From assembly GCF_021462225.1 (NCBI RefSeq), contig NC_061816.1, forward strand, positions 7,899,390 to 7,963,389: a stretch of DNA of 64,000 nucleotides, given 5' to 3'. The notes under the pieces were generated by a model. It was given only the letters and a program-made list of their open reading frames with translations. It was not told where the DNA came from and searched no databases. Numbering within the stretch: the first letter of the stretch is position 1; every line of letters starts with the position of its first letter. This DNA is from Girardinichthys multiradiatus (lineage: Eukaryota > Chordata > Actinopteri > Cyprinodontiformes > Goodeidae). A program made the translations under genes and the position numbers. This document shows, piece by piece, positions 34,176-46,134 of the stretch.

Positions 34176-35985
34176 TAAAGTTATATCACCTAATTCAGGA
34201 ATTTTGCGAATATAAATACTTTTAATAGGGACCTTAAAACAAGACGCACCTACTGTGATTCGGATGTAATGTCAGACATAGAGGAAACATGGGTAGGTAT
34301 GTTTTAATGCAGTGTGTGTTGGATGGCCTTAGCTGAAGGATCTATGAACAAATATCCGGAGGTTTCTACCAGGACAGCCGAACTCTATTCCAGGTTAATC
34401 TATCAACTTCACTATAAATGATGACCAGTGGGAACTCAAGATTGAATTCGCTACACCTAAAAGTTTAACTTTTGTGAACTTTAACTCGTCTTGCACCTTT
34501 ATTGACGGGTGAATTGTATTTCATATCAGTTAGGGCTGCTTATGTTGTTGGCAGTGTGTTAGTAAGGACTGCAGCCTCAACCCAGCTCCAAGTGTGGACT
34601 TCTGACATAAATAGAACCATGCAGCACTCAGAGAACTGTAAACAAATGATCTGTCTCTCAGTAGAATAAGACCAGTAAAGAGTGTAAACAACGTTCAAAC
34701 ATAAATTAGCTGAGGAAGTGACACAGACAGATGGCAAGATGCTGCAAACCTCAAATTAAATAACGTATTGATCAAACACCGGCTGATTTCTTTATAAAAC
34801 TGGACATAATGAAGACTAATTGTTGCTGTTTCACTAATCCATGGCTGTCTTAATCATCCTGCTTTTACTCCGTATTGAAAGATGAGGAATAAGATGCGAG
34901 AGGAGTTCGAGTCAAACTTTTCCCTGTTGCCCCTTGAATTTTAATGTGCTTTCACTTAATTTTATTGTCTAACTAGATTGAAAAACACATCAGTCTGTGT
35001 TAGAGCCACTCGTTACCCTCATTACTCAGTTATGGAAGACTAATCGGACTGACGCTGTAACCTCAGTGAGTGTCGGTGTCAGTCAGAGAGAGGCAGTGAA
35101 GCTGTAGCTTCAGGCTGGGCCGGCTCAGCCATCCGCCTGTCTTATTGCTACCTCTATGGTAATGAAAGCGAATGCTGAAAATTCCCGTTATCTCTTTGTA
35201 CTTTCTGCAGAAAGTGGCATGATTTTTTTCTTGTTTTTGCTTCTATCATTGTTTTGATTTTACTGATATGGCACATTTAGCCGTTTTCTTCAAATATCTC
35301 CTCTCAATGCTTTGGAAAACATTCAGGGAGCAAAACTATTTCACCTAAATAAAACCAAAGGTTTGTTTTTCTTTGCAAATCAGAAAGGTCCATTTTAAAT
35401 TACAGAATCGTTTGAGTAAGTCAGGGGAAAATGATGGTTTCTAAACCCTGCACCTTCTTTACAAGGTGTCCGTACATAATGACAGGGATCCTACAAAGTC
35501 TGGAAAAGTCTTGAATTTTCTTTTACCATTTTTCAGGTTTGGAAAAGTAGAAAAAAATAAAGAAAATTTTGCATGCACTTCGTTTTGCTGTCAGGTGAAA
35601 CATCTGACCAGACGAAGGTTCCTGCCTATTATATGCAAATTGTTCTGGGGCTCTGCTTGGAAGAGTGGCACCCTGATCTGGTCCTGTCAGGTGGCACTAC
35701 GGGGTTTGCAGAACCTTTAAGAACCCTTGAACTTTTTCACATCATCTATATAATATAGAACAACACAAAATAGTGCATAAAAATAGTAGGAAAGGGAAGG
35801 GAAACTATGCTGTACTTTGATCGCCTTAAAATAATTTCAGTGCTGCCAATTAGCTTCATAAGTCACCTAATTAGCAAATAAAGTCCTCCTGTATTGCCAT
35901 TGTAACTCTTGATGGATAGAGCTAAATGCAGTCCAGTCCTTGAAATAAACCTATTACAGGCTGCAAAACACACATAATAATGAGT
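34176..35985. other. Non-coding stretch
   Basis: No recognised gene. At 35490-35560 a short dispersed repeat (caaagtctggaaaagtcttg) occurs; relatives lie near 36610-36700, 42815-42875 and 63150-63190. Confidence 0.45.
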
Positions 35986-35989
35986 CAGA

Positions 35990-36215
35990 ACGGCCCAGTC
36001 AAAGTCCGGACCTAAGTTCAATTGAGAATCTGTGGCTATGTTTGAAGTTCACAGGTGCTCTGGTAGTTTAGGGAAAATATCGGCCTCTATATGTGCAGAG
36101 CCAAGACAAAAAAACCCCAATATTTGAACTAAAAACATTGAAGTTTATGGCTGTAACGAGTTAAAAACATTTAACGGATGTGAATACTTTTGCAATTAAT
36201 GCTTGAATCACTGTG
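35990..36215 (+). mobile_element. Tc1 transposase tail relic
   Basis: The stretch cggcccagtcaaagtccgga cctaagttcaattgagaatctgtgg corresponds to the PSQSP-DL-IENLW segment of Tc1 transposases, followed by an eroded 3' flank ending near tgtgaatacttttgcaatta. Confidence 0.75.
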
Positions 36216-36462
36216 AACAGCAGCTGTTTGTTAAAGCAGCGCTGGCAGATGTTGATGCTGGTAGCAAACTCTGCTTCATGAATAGGCAACAAATGCATTA
36301 TTTTGTTTGTTTACATGTCGTTGGACATCTGGCTTCAGCTGCCAGTTGATTTGGTTTTTAGGCAACTTGGATTGTCACAAAATGAAGTCCTGACACACTG
36401 TGCTTCACTGGTGAATATCTGCTGCGCCAGATTAACCGGAATAATGCGTACGTTTGTCATAA

Positions 36463-36530
36463 GGACACAGGGAAAGAAAGGAAGCACACAAGGAAGAGAG
36501 AAGGGAAGAGGATAAGGAAGGGCTGGTTTT
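36463..36530. repeat. Purine-rich GA tract
   Basis: GGAAAGAAAGGAAGCACACA and following GAAGAG units are the reverse complement of the units in the CT tract 250 bases downstream, so the two tracts form an inverted pair. Confidence 0.8.
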
Positions 36531-36769
36531 AGGAGTACAACTAAAAGTGTTATACATATACCAACAGATCTGCTGTTATTAGAGAATTTATCTAGAATAC
36601 TGGGTTTCTACGCAGTTTGGAAAACTTTGGAAATGTCTGTAATTCTGGTATTTTCCAGATTTGAAAAAGTATGGAAGAAGAAAGCAAATTTGGAAATGTA
36701 TTTGTATATTTAGACAATATTTTATGCCCCATTGTCTAAATGATTTGTTCCTCAGTCTGTCCTTTGTGC

Positions 36770-37612
36770 TGTGTGTCCTTCCTTCTCCCTTCCTCTTTTT
36801 CTTTCCTTATACCCTCACTTATTCACCTCTTTCTACTTTTCCTTCTTCTTCCCTCCCTTGTGTCCTTCTTTTCTTTACTATGTTGTGCACTTCCTTGTGT
36901 CCGACCTCCCTCCCTTCCTTCTTTCCTTTGTTTTGTCTTTCCTTCATTGCATGCTTCACTTTCCTCATTTATTTTCCTTCCTTGTGTTCTTCCTTCTGTC
37001 CTCTTGTTTTACCTCCCTTCATTCCTTTCTTGCGTGTGTCCTCTCCTTTTTTTCTTTCCTTCCTTGTGTGCTTACTTCTTCCCTTGCTTTTTTGTGTTAC
37101 ACCCTTCCGTTCTTCTGCCTTCGTGTGTAACTTCTATACTTTCTTCTGTTTCTTCTGGTGTCCAACTTCCTTTCCTTCCTTCCCTGCGTCCTTCCCTCTT
37201 TCTTCCAATTTTCTGTTTTCCTTGCTTGTGTCCTCTTTCTTTCCTAACTTGTGTCCAAACACTCGTTTCTTCTTTACGTATCCAATCCTTCCCTTCCTGT
37301 GTCCCACATTCCTTCATTCCTTGCTTCCTTATCTGCCTTCCTGTCAATACCTTTTCCAGGGTCTGACCTCCCTTACTTCCCCACACCTCTCCTTCCTTAC
37401 TTGTCTTCTACTTCCCCTCGCACCTTCCTTCCATGTGTCCTTCCTTCCTTGTTTTCTACCTCTTCTCCCACCTTCTTTCCTTCCCTCTCTCCTTTCCTGT
37501 GCCCATCTTTTTTTCTGTTTTCCTTCCTTCCTAGTGTCCCAGTCTCTTTACTTCTTTCCTTCTCTGTTCTGCTTCCTTCCTTCACTTCCTTCTTGTGTCC
37601 CTACCTTGAGCA
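36770..37612. repeat. Long degenerate polypyrimidine tract
   Basis: About 840 bases consist almost wholly of C and T in degenerate units like ccttccttgtgtcc. Stop codons need A, so all plus frames stay open and give ORFs up to 319 codons. These are composition artefacts. Such tracts can adopt triplex structures and tend to be unstable. Confidence 0.95.
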
Positions 37613-38505
37613 CTGCTTGACCACATTATAATATTTGAGATAACTTGAGTTAACTCATATTTCATATTTTAAAATTAACACAAAGGACTGAGAACTCCGG
37701 CAAGTTGAGTTGGAAACGTTTGAAAATGTTTACATTAATGGCTTTAATACTAAGAAATATTTGAAATTTTCATGATTATGTCTAGAACGTATCCTGAAGA
37801 ACTGATTTGTGGCTCAGTTTAAAGCAAAGGAGGTCAAGGAGGCTAGCATAGGTTCAGTTTAATACTTTAAACCCAGTTTTAACAGATAATATCAATGTTA
37901 TTTTTTCAAAAAAGGTTCATATTGTAAGCAGCTCGTTGAGTAAAACCAGAATTTGGAAACCAAGACTTTGACCACTTACTCTTCTCTAGCAGCACAACTG
38001 GTCGATCCATCTCACTCTGGGAGCCTCTTTCCTTTCCACCAACACCTGCAGCTGACAAATTACTTTTGATTTGCTCATTTCACATCTGACCTTACAATAT
38101 CGGATTTACAATTGGGTTGTTCAGACAAAATAGCTTTGCAGATTGCCCATGAGAACAGGTCCTAAAACATCACACCGAGGAACACCGGTGCTTATTGATC
38201 GAGATGAGTGGAGCCTTATGATTACAAGGGATGCCTCGGTGTTAAAACCCAAGAATCACTCAAGACTCAAATACAGAAACCCTGCAGCAGCTGAAAAGTT
38301 TTGCCCAGAAACATTTATTTTAATTTGATTTTAAATGTAAGATGCCTTAGATTTAAATAGCTGTTAAATAACGTTAATGCTGAAGGTGTGGAGGGTTCAT
38401 ATTAGGTAAGAGTGCCGTGAAAAGCAGCCACAAAACTAGAATTTGCAGCCACATACTTTTATGTAAGTCAGTGAAGTGGAAGAAAATGGCTTTTTGCTAA
38501 TAAAA
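37613..38505. other. Non-coding stretch
   Basis: No recognised gene or repeat. Confidence 0.45.
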
Positions 38506-38509
38506 TCTG

Positions 38510-38860
38510 AAAAGTGTGCCTTGAGTTGGGGTGCAATGCTTTGTAGGACCAACTTTCACTGAGGTTGCACCTGCAAATCTTCTGGGTTTATATCCAGGAG
38601 ACTGAAATGTTTGCCTGTTCTTCTGTGGAAAATCCCATTAACTCCAACCAGCCTTCTTGTCCCTGCTGAAGAATGGCGTCCCCACATCATGATGCTGCCA
38701 CCACCATGCTACACTGTGGGGATGCGTCTCTCCACACTGAATTGGCTTTCCTCATCCCTCTCATCTATGCAGTCCAGATCTGTCCACAAATAAAATACAT
38801 AAACGTCTGTGGTTGTTTTGTGTTAAAATGTGAAAAAGATTCCAATGTTATGATTTTTTT
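38510..38860 (-). mobile_element. Decayed Tc1-type transposon, minus strand
   Basis: cacatcatgatgctgccacc accatgctacactgtggggatgc is the reverse of the KHGGGSIM-LWG segment of Tc1 transposases. The flanks (gcacctgcaaatcttctggg; aaaatacataaacgtctgtg gttgttttgtgttaaaatgtg) are the non-coding ends of the same family. Most of the coding part is deleted. Confidence 0.75.
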
Positions 38861-40130
38861 TTGAGTTTCTGTAAAAGAGGTTGGGGGTGTTTATTTGCAG
38901 CTTGCGCCACAGCTTTATTAAATCTAAAATTATTGCTGCAGTTCATTAAAACTATAGGATTTAGTGGAAACAAAAGGCAAGGCAGGACAGGAGTACCTGA
39001 AGCTAGCTATTAGCAAATATGTAGCAGAACACTTTGGAATAGTTTTCAGCTGCCCGCAGCCCGCTTCCCTTCGTTTTTTTTTCGTTCTTTAATCCCTGCT
39101 TCTGCTGCTGTAAATAGATCCAATTTTCCAGTCCTTGAAGTGACTCAGTGTGTCCATGAACTTCGTCGCCGACTGATGAAAAGTGCCCCTTTGATGGCTC
39201 TTGTTAGATGTCCTTTCCTTTAGAGCGGCCTCTGTTTCAGCTCCATAATCGCTCCGCTCAGAATATAATGAGATCAGGGTATAAACATGCGAGGGTCCCA
39301 CATGGAGGTGTGATAGAAAATGATGGTAACTGCACTTCCTGAGGTGTATTTATGCCTTCAAGTGTCAGGATGACTTGAAGTGTGCGCAGAAACTCTATTA
39401 AACATACATCTTCCCTTTGGGCAGAGCCACCGATCCCTGCGTGATTTATTCGCTCTACAGGGAGCAACAACTCCTCAAAACCTTAAATATTTTTCCAGCC
39501 TGTTGGTTTCCACTGCCTATCAAAGGTTGAGCTACCCTCCTCCTGGTTTGCTTATTCCTTTCTTGCCACGTCGCTTTGATTTGGCAGTAGCTCTCTGCCT
39601 TGGTGTGCTTTAGGCAGCAGAGTCCACCGCCACCCACATGCATTCATCAAACAAAAAAATGACTTCCTATTCCTGCTTGATTTTACTTGCCTTTCACTAA
39701 AAAAAATGACTGCACTGAATTTCTACTTACAGGAGGTGCATGTACTTGCTCAAACATCTCTTTTGATACGGATGTAAATTAGGTGCCTGTGAAATCACTG
39801 TCTGTGATTAAATATGAAGGATAACGGCTCGCCTCCTGCTGGGAACATGATTTACAATTTCACCATACTTTCTTGTTTCCAGGCAACACATCAAACAAAC
39901 AGCTTGTCTTTGTTAAATTGGGTTGTTGTTAATGTTAATAATCTTAAATTTATTACAGGAGTAAAATTGTTTATTATATGACCATAATTGGCAAAATGCT
40001 GACCTGATAATTCAGAAGGAAGCACTTTATGGATACAGATCGCATTTTATATTTTGTCTTTGATGTGAACACTCACACACTAAAAGTGAGAAAATTCATA
40101 CATTCAGTTGGACGCGGTTTAATTCCACAC
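38861..40130. other. Non-coding stretch
   Basis: No recognised gene. ORFs up to 77 codons without a recognised domain. Confidence 0.45.
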
Positions 40131-40160
40131 AGAGATTTTTAGACCGGACCAAACAATGTC

Positions 40161-40349
40161 ATGCAGTTGCAACGGATTGTTGTTGCTACGTTGGTGTTCT
40201 GGTTTTTCTTCTACTTCTTCTACACAAATGCGCTGCCGAGGCCGCCAGTTGCAACTGTGACAGGGTACGGTTCTCTGGTCCGTTTCAGGAGCCGAGATGG
40301 GTTCACACCCATCGTGATCCGCTCCAGAAACCGGAGTCTGGCAAGGTAA
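40161..40349 (+). CDS. Candidate first coding exon of a type II membrane protein
   Basis: The frame from ATG 40161 encodes a short polar start (MQLQR), a hydrophobic aromatic segment (about residues 6-22, ending FYFFYTNALPRPP) and a basic stretch (RFRSRDGFTPIVIRSRNRSL). This is the layout of a signal anchor followed by a lumenal stem, as in Golgi glycosyltransferases. The frame stops at CTGGCAAG|GTAAAA, where the stop overlaps a fair splice donor, so a coding exon ending near 40347 is plausible. The segment is clearly richer in CpG than its AT-rich surroundings. Against it: no downstream exon was found and the protein was not recognised. Confidence 0.3.
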   Translation: MQLQRIVVATLVFWFFFYFFYTNALPRPPVATVTGYGSLVRFRSRDGFTPIVIRSRNRSLAR

Positions 40350-43300
40350 AAAGTGTTCCAAATGTTTGGTGTGAATTCCCATCCATTCATCCATCCATTC
40401 ATTTTCTAATAACTTCCCGATCATCTGGCTCTGTCTGAGGAGGAAAAGAGATGCTTAACGGTCGACACCACTAGTAGAAAGGTTCTGAGGTTTGGTTTTC
40501 CTAGATCTCACGATTGCCTGAACTATGTTGGCAATCTCCGGTCTGGCTTTTTTACATGTAAACAAATGGTATCTTGCAGAGCGATTATGGATAAAAACGT
40601 TTACGTCCTAAACAGAATATTATCATCATACCCGTTTCTTCAGCTTTCAAAGATTGGGAGGTCACACACTGATGTGGGATGCCATCCCATTCCTCAGCCA
40701 ACATTTGCAACAAATCAGCCAATGGGGTTGTGTTTATCCCACAAGTGTTCAATGGGCCTGAGGTCAGGACCGCAGTCTCTGAAAAATCCCGCTCCGTGGC
40801 GTTTGGATGATAGTTATGGAATTGCCACTGATTGTATAATCTCATCTCAATTTCTCTCTGCATGTCCATAGCTTTCAGTCATGCCGACCTACACCATCAC
40901 AGCGCCCCCACTTAAACCTGTTTGACGTTGGCAGAGAGGTCTTGGCATGTCTTTAATGGGCACATCCCACATATTCACATGCTCTTCTCATTTACCCACA
41001 AATACATTTTCTTTATGTATGAGGTACCATTTAAGGGGAAGTAAAAAGGTTTTCCAACAGTATGAGATTTATTGGCAGGAAACATTGTTAGTGTAGGGTC
41101 TGCTTAGAAGGCTTTTCTCAGGGCTAGTTTGAGTTTGGCCGTAATGAGACCCCTAGCTCAGCATCCTTATCAGCACAACGCTGTTGGTGGTGCACTCTCT
41201 GTGTGAATTCCTGGACTTACCCATAATTCAGAGTTTACGGGGAACACACACCAGTGCAGCTCTGAAATTGTCCATCTCGTCAGGGGTCATATGGGCTGCC
41301 GAGTCGTGGCAGAAGTCCCGGTGTGGGTGATGCTGCTAGAAGCGGTTGGCTTGGCCACTAGCAGGGAGCTGTGTGGGAGATGTGGATTGTTGCCTTGAGC
41401 AGATGGGCTGCAGACACACAAGCTCATTCTAACTACTGTGCAGACTATATCATAACACCCTGTGGGCTCTGTCAATCCTCAACACACCGGCTGAAATGAT
41501 ATCTGCTTCGAGGTATTAAGGGCTAGGTGGTAACTGTTGTCAGGCTGTCACAAACAAGGTGACATATTCTTTGATAGAAGAAAAAAGCAATCTGCTGTAA
41601 ATGTCACTCGTGAGAAAACGGTTTTATATGGTTTCACCTTGACATCAGGTCGCGTCCTTCATGTTTTGTTTTTAAGAAATGCAGAGTTTCTACAAATCAG
41701 AATGATTAGAATAAAAGTTAAATTGGGTATAAAGTCAGAACTAGAACTTTTATTTTCCACCAGCTTTATATTAAAAATGTCTGTCGGTTTGTGTGCACAA
41801 ACCTGGCCAAAAAAGGTCCACCAAGACAAATAGAATTTTGGTGTAACTCAAAACTTCCTGGTGTTGTGATGCATATAATTATTGTTATTTATGTGTTTAA
41901 ATGGGAACTTTAATTGATTTTACAGTCCAATTTCAACATACTAACAAGCGGCACTAATGATGATGGTTAATCTTGTTGGACAGCAGGTTGAAGTATGACC
42001 TGCTGTAGCAGTTCCTCCTCGGGTCATGGATCCAGCTTCTATTAAGTTCTACATTTACATCCTTTTACATCCTACACATCCTGGGAATTATGAAGTATGT
42101 AATGACTTATTATGTCAGAATTTGGGATGTTTGGTTGAGGACGACAGGCGAAATGAAGCTGGATACCACCTCAGCACCAGGAAATGCAACTATTTCACAG
42201 GTAAGATGATTACATTTAGCAGTTTTCTTCCTAACAGCAGACTTCCTGTCATAAGAAATTGTTTTTATTTTAAATTGGACCTACACAACTTTGACTGTTA
42301 CCAGTCAAAGTTTGGCTTTCAGAGTATAAATGCAAGTTAAAGCAACGCGAGAACAGCTACTGGAGCAAAGTATAAGTGTAGCTTGCTTTTTTTAGACTGC
42401 TCTAATGCGTCAATGTGGCTTATGACATGTTTTTGGATTCTTTATAACTGTTATTAACATCTCGAACAGACCATACAGACGCATGATAACTTTTTAGCCT
42501 TCCTGGATTTTATTCTGACAGAAAACAGTAGGACAAATCTGATCCATGGATTCAAATACTGATGTCACACAGGGCATGGGCTATTCTTGTTTGCCAGATG
42601 GGAAGCATTCACTGAGACCTGCTCTCAGGTCATGTTGAGATTTTGTTCAGGATCCAGAAGTTAGCTGAGATAAGGAGAAGATTTTGACCAACCAGTTTGC
42701 TTTGTGACGTGGACTGAACTGCTTGTCAGAATGCTGGTAAAATATTTGAGAACAAGTGAGATAAACACAAACTGTTTCACAGCCAGCTGGCACTTAGGGT
42801 TCCTTTGAACTCTGGAAAATTGATCTCCAGATCTGGAGAACCGTGGAAAAACGATAATGAAGTATGGAAAGAATAGTATTTCCACACTTCTCTCATTCTC
42901 TGAACGTTCTGTCCATCCACCCATCAGTAATCTCCTCATCTGTTCATCCATTCCTTTTATTACAGAATCTAAATCATATACTTGCTACAATGTTTGTAAG
43001 AACTTTTCCTGGTTCTTGGTATCATCCTGACTTCATTCTTGTGTTGTCTTTATAGCCTTTTCTCAACATTTTCTTCTGCCAGGGAAGATGCAAACGTTCC
43101 CTAATTGTTGAATCAACAAGATAATCACTGAAATGTGTAAAAGAGGCCTTTAATTTGGAAAGAAATCTAAGATAGCAGTTTGGTTTTCATCTTAAAAAGC
43201 ATTTTGTGTATTTCATGTGCAGGTCTATGTAACTGGATAATTCAAACCAGTCAGGAACCAGTTGTAACTAAAATGGAAAGCCGTATTTTTGGCTTCATTT

Positions 43301-43910
43301 CTAATGCTATAACAGTAGATCTGAGGGCCAGAGTCATTCTCTTTGTCCCAAACCAATGCTACATTTTACCCTTGACTCAGCCTGTTCTAGCAAACATTTA
43401 GATGTTGTTCATGTTAAGCAGTAATTTCTGGTGGCTGCTGAGGGACGGTCACAACAGACGGCTGCTGTAGGTGTCTGCAGCAACAGGCAGGTGCTGCTGC
43501 TGTGAATTAGCTCAGCCTGACGTGTACTTAGCCAAGGCCCAGGCAGCTTTAGCATGTGTTCATTAGCGGATGCCGGGGAAGCTTATCGTTCTGAATAGCC
43601 TCATTAGTGATAGGGATTAATAAGCAGCAGGTTCATTAGAGAGACAGGCGGATAAGTGTGTTGGCAGAATTGCAACAAGGATGCGGCGTTAGACTGGCCT
43701 TTGCCTCTCGTGTAGTTTCAGCCATTAACAACAGAGGCTCTGTGGAGGTTTGACCAAGTTACCATGGAAGAAGGCTGTGTGTGTGAAGCTTTCAGATCAA
43801 GAACAATAAACACTTTTCTGGGTTTGACTGCATTCTGGCTGTTGTGTGTTACATTGCTTCTGTTACAAATCAACCAATCAATCAGGCATCTTGTTAAGAA
43901 TAACGGTTCC
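40350..43910. other. Mostly non-coding stretch
   Basis: No recognised gene. Around 40640-40900 the text (gatgtgggatgccatcccattc, gttcaatgggcctgaggtca) reads like an eroded DNA-transposon flank. At 42198-42206 a strong splice-donor-like sequence (cacag|gtaaga) follows an open frame, but no acceptor or domain supports an exon. Short ATCC units occur at 40381-40402 and 42913-42952. Confidence 0.4.
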
Positions 43911-43914
43911 GACA

Positions 43915-44520
43915 CAGTCTTCATTTTTCTTTTTCTCTTCCTTATATTAGTGTCCTTTCATCTCTGCGGTTCTGTGTCCTTCCTTCCTTCCTTCCTTGTG
44001 TCAGTGTTCATTACTACTTTGTGTCCCTCCTTGTTTTTTATTCCTTGTATCATCTCTTTCTCACTATTCCCTCCTGGTCTTTATTCTCCTTCCCACTGTC
44101 TTTCTTGTATTTTTCCTTCATTCCCTATGTTCTTCCTTCTTTCCTTCCTTGTGTCCATCCTTCTTGTGTTTGTTGTGTCTTTCCTCTCTTCCTTCCTTGT
44201 CCCCTTTCTTCCTCCTTTCCTAGCATCCTGCCTTGAGTCCTTTTCAAAGTCTCTTACTTTTTATGTGTCTTACTTTCTGTTCCTGGTTCTGTCTCTCTTT
44301 GTTTCCTTACTTTTTTCCTTCCTACCTTCATTCTGCCCTTCCGTCCTCATTCACGTCCATTTTTCTTTCAGACCATGTATCCTTCCTTTTTTCTCATGTC
44401 CTTCCTCAATATCTTTCTTGTATACTTCATTCCTTGTTTTGTTCATTTCCTTTATGCCACCCTTCCTCCTTCCTTCCATCCTTTCTTCTTCCCTTCCCTC
44501 TTCCATCTTTCTTCTGTCTG
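43915..44520. repeat. Second long degenerate polypyrimidine tract
   Basis: About 600 bases of C/T-rich units (ccttccttccttgtgtc) much like the tract at 36770-37612. The 255-codon plus ORF over it is a composition artefact. Confidence 0.95.
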
Positions 44521-44634
44521 AAGGAAAATGATTCTTGGTTTTCAGAATGTAAAATAAAATCTGAAAAGTGTGGCATGCATGTGCATTTAGCTCCCTTTAC
44601 TCTGATACCCTGTGTAAAATCCAGTGCCACCAGT

Positions 44635-44762
44635 TGACATCAGGAAAAGCCCATGATACATCTGGAGGGGCAGATCTGGTTGGACAATCTGTTTACAGAA
44701 CAACTATTAGTTGTGCACTCCACCAGTCTGTAAAAGTGGCAGAAAAAACAGAAATAATTATT
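44635..44762 (+). mobile_element. Short Tc1-type relic
   Basis: tctggaggggcagatctggt ... gaacaactattagttgtgca ctccaccagtctg follows the plus-strand linker region of the Tc1 family at 50860-51560. Nothing else of the element remains. Confidence 0.6.
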
Positions 44763-44794
44763 ACTACCTTCTGTTTGACACAAACCATCTAGAT

Positions 44795-45002
44795 CAGGGC
44801 TGTCCTCAAGGGCCAGCGTCTTGCAAGTTTTAGAGGTGTCCTTTCTCCGACACAGCTGATTCGAATAGCCAAATTACTTCCTTAGCATGTCACCTAACAT
44901 GGCCTGATATTGAACCATTAATCTGATTTAGGTGTGTTTAATCAGGAAAACATATATAACATACTGGACACCGGGCCTTGAGGACTGACTTGGACACCAC
45001 TA
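44795..45002. mobile_element. Small hAT-like MITE
   Basis: The 208-bp element starts cagggctgtcc and ends ggacaccacta, imperfect terminal inverted repeats. The inner parts are also inverted (ctcaagggccagcgtcttgc versus the reverse of gacaccgggccttgag). Flanking 8-mers atctagat (44787-44794) and atatagag (45003-45010) agree at six of eight bases, as for a worn hAT target duplication. It has no coding capacity and would depend on a transposase elsewhere. Confidence 0.75.
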
Positions 45003-45229
45003 ATATAGAGGATGCGGTAAAGATGTGGAAAAAAGATGCTCTGGCCATGTAAGACCAAAAAATGTACGTCAAATTTTAGTAATAGAAAAATCTAATTACA
45101 ATTGCTGGCCAGCTCCAAGTCTTTGAGGCAGGACGTACTTTGGGAGGTCTCATGTAAATGTTTCAGATCATCAAGTATCAGGCAAAGATAACGCAACTAA
45201 ACAAAAATGCAGTGTTTAAACAAAGGGGT

Positions 45230-45519
45230 TTATTATGAAGGGAAATTCTAACCTACATGACCCCATGTCAAAAAGTAATTGCCTCCTTGACCTAATAACT
45301 GAATATTGCTTTCAACCATGAACCATCTTTTTAAGGTCCTGCAACAGCATCATAATCAGATTCTGGTCATGACTCCAAAGTCTTAATTTTAATTTTCTGA
45401 AAGCCATTCAGTGGTTGACTCGCTGGTGTGTTTCGGGTCATTGGCCTGCTTCAGATCCCAAGTGAGCTTCAGCTTGAGGTCATGAACAGACGACCAGACA
45501 TTCTCCGTCAGGACATTTT
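45230..45519 (-). mobile_element. Tc1-type relic, left part, split by a solo LTR
   Basis: In reverse, aaagtaattgcctccttgac ... gtgtttcgggtcattggcct gcttcagatcccaagtgagc ... cattctccgtcaggacattt follows a minus-strand Tc1 element. The sequence resumes at 46135 with the five duplicated bases atttt and then continues the same element. Confidence 0.8.
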
Positions 45520-46134
45520 TGTTAGGACTTGAGCAATGGGGGACCCCAGAATGCAGACTAGCAGGCAGCATGATGGTAAGTAAAGAAAGGATTTAATTAA
45601 CAAAAAAACTCACTCAAAAGAGGAGGCAGGAACCAAAACAATAAACGGGCAAGCAAGACAGGCAAAAACAGACATGGGCAGGCTGGCAAGACAGGCTTGG
45701 CGTGAACCGAATAACAAGACATGAGCAAGATCTGAAAGCAAGACTTGAGCATGATTTGAAAATGTTTCCTCAAAGAATAATCAGAACGGAGGTGTATATA
45801 TGGAACGTGAACCAGGTGAAGAAAGGAGCCAGATTAGTTTAGAGCAGGTGAACTGAATAAAGTTAATTGACAGGAGAACAAAACATGGCTGGAGCAAAAC
45901 AGAGACTCTTGAACAAACTAACAGAAACTAGAAAAACATGAAACAATAGCATAACCAGATCCGAAAACCAAACTTGACAAAACATGAACAAGACGACAAA
46001 ACTAAAGCATGATTCAAAATCTAACAAGAATAATAATAATAATAATAAACAGAAGAACGATTCAAAACATTATCTGTGAAAAACATATAAAGAAAAAACC
46101 CGAAACCAAAACCAAACAAGACCAAATCATAACA
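45520..46134 (-). mobile_element. Solo LTR (615 bp) with 5-bp target duplication
   Basis: The block begins tgttaggactt and ends aatcataaca, with 5-bp inverted ends TGTTA/TAACA. It is flanked by atttt on both sides (45515-45519 and 46135-46139). On the minus strand it shows a TATA-like sequence (reverse of gtgtatatatgg near 45793) and ATTAAA (reverse of tttaat at 45592-45597), so minus orientation is likely. No internal genes remain; the internal part was probably lost by LTR-LTR recombination. A short AAT microsatellite lies at 46027-46047. Confidence 0.92.

Noticed and set aside
36661..37620. ORF of 319 codons (plus overlapping 208, 126 and 119 codon frames)
   Set aside because: It lies in a polypyrimidine tract where stops cannot occur without A. 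The product is only Ser, Phe, Leu, Pro and Cys, and all three frames are open.
42026..42340. 104-codon ORF with a good splice-donor-like site at 42198-42206
   Set aside because: No acceptor, no recognised domain and no neighbouring exon; a donor match alone is common by chance.
43764..44531. ORF of 255 codons
   Set aside because: Same composition artefact over the second polypyrimidine tract; the 50 codons before the tract have no recognised domain.
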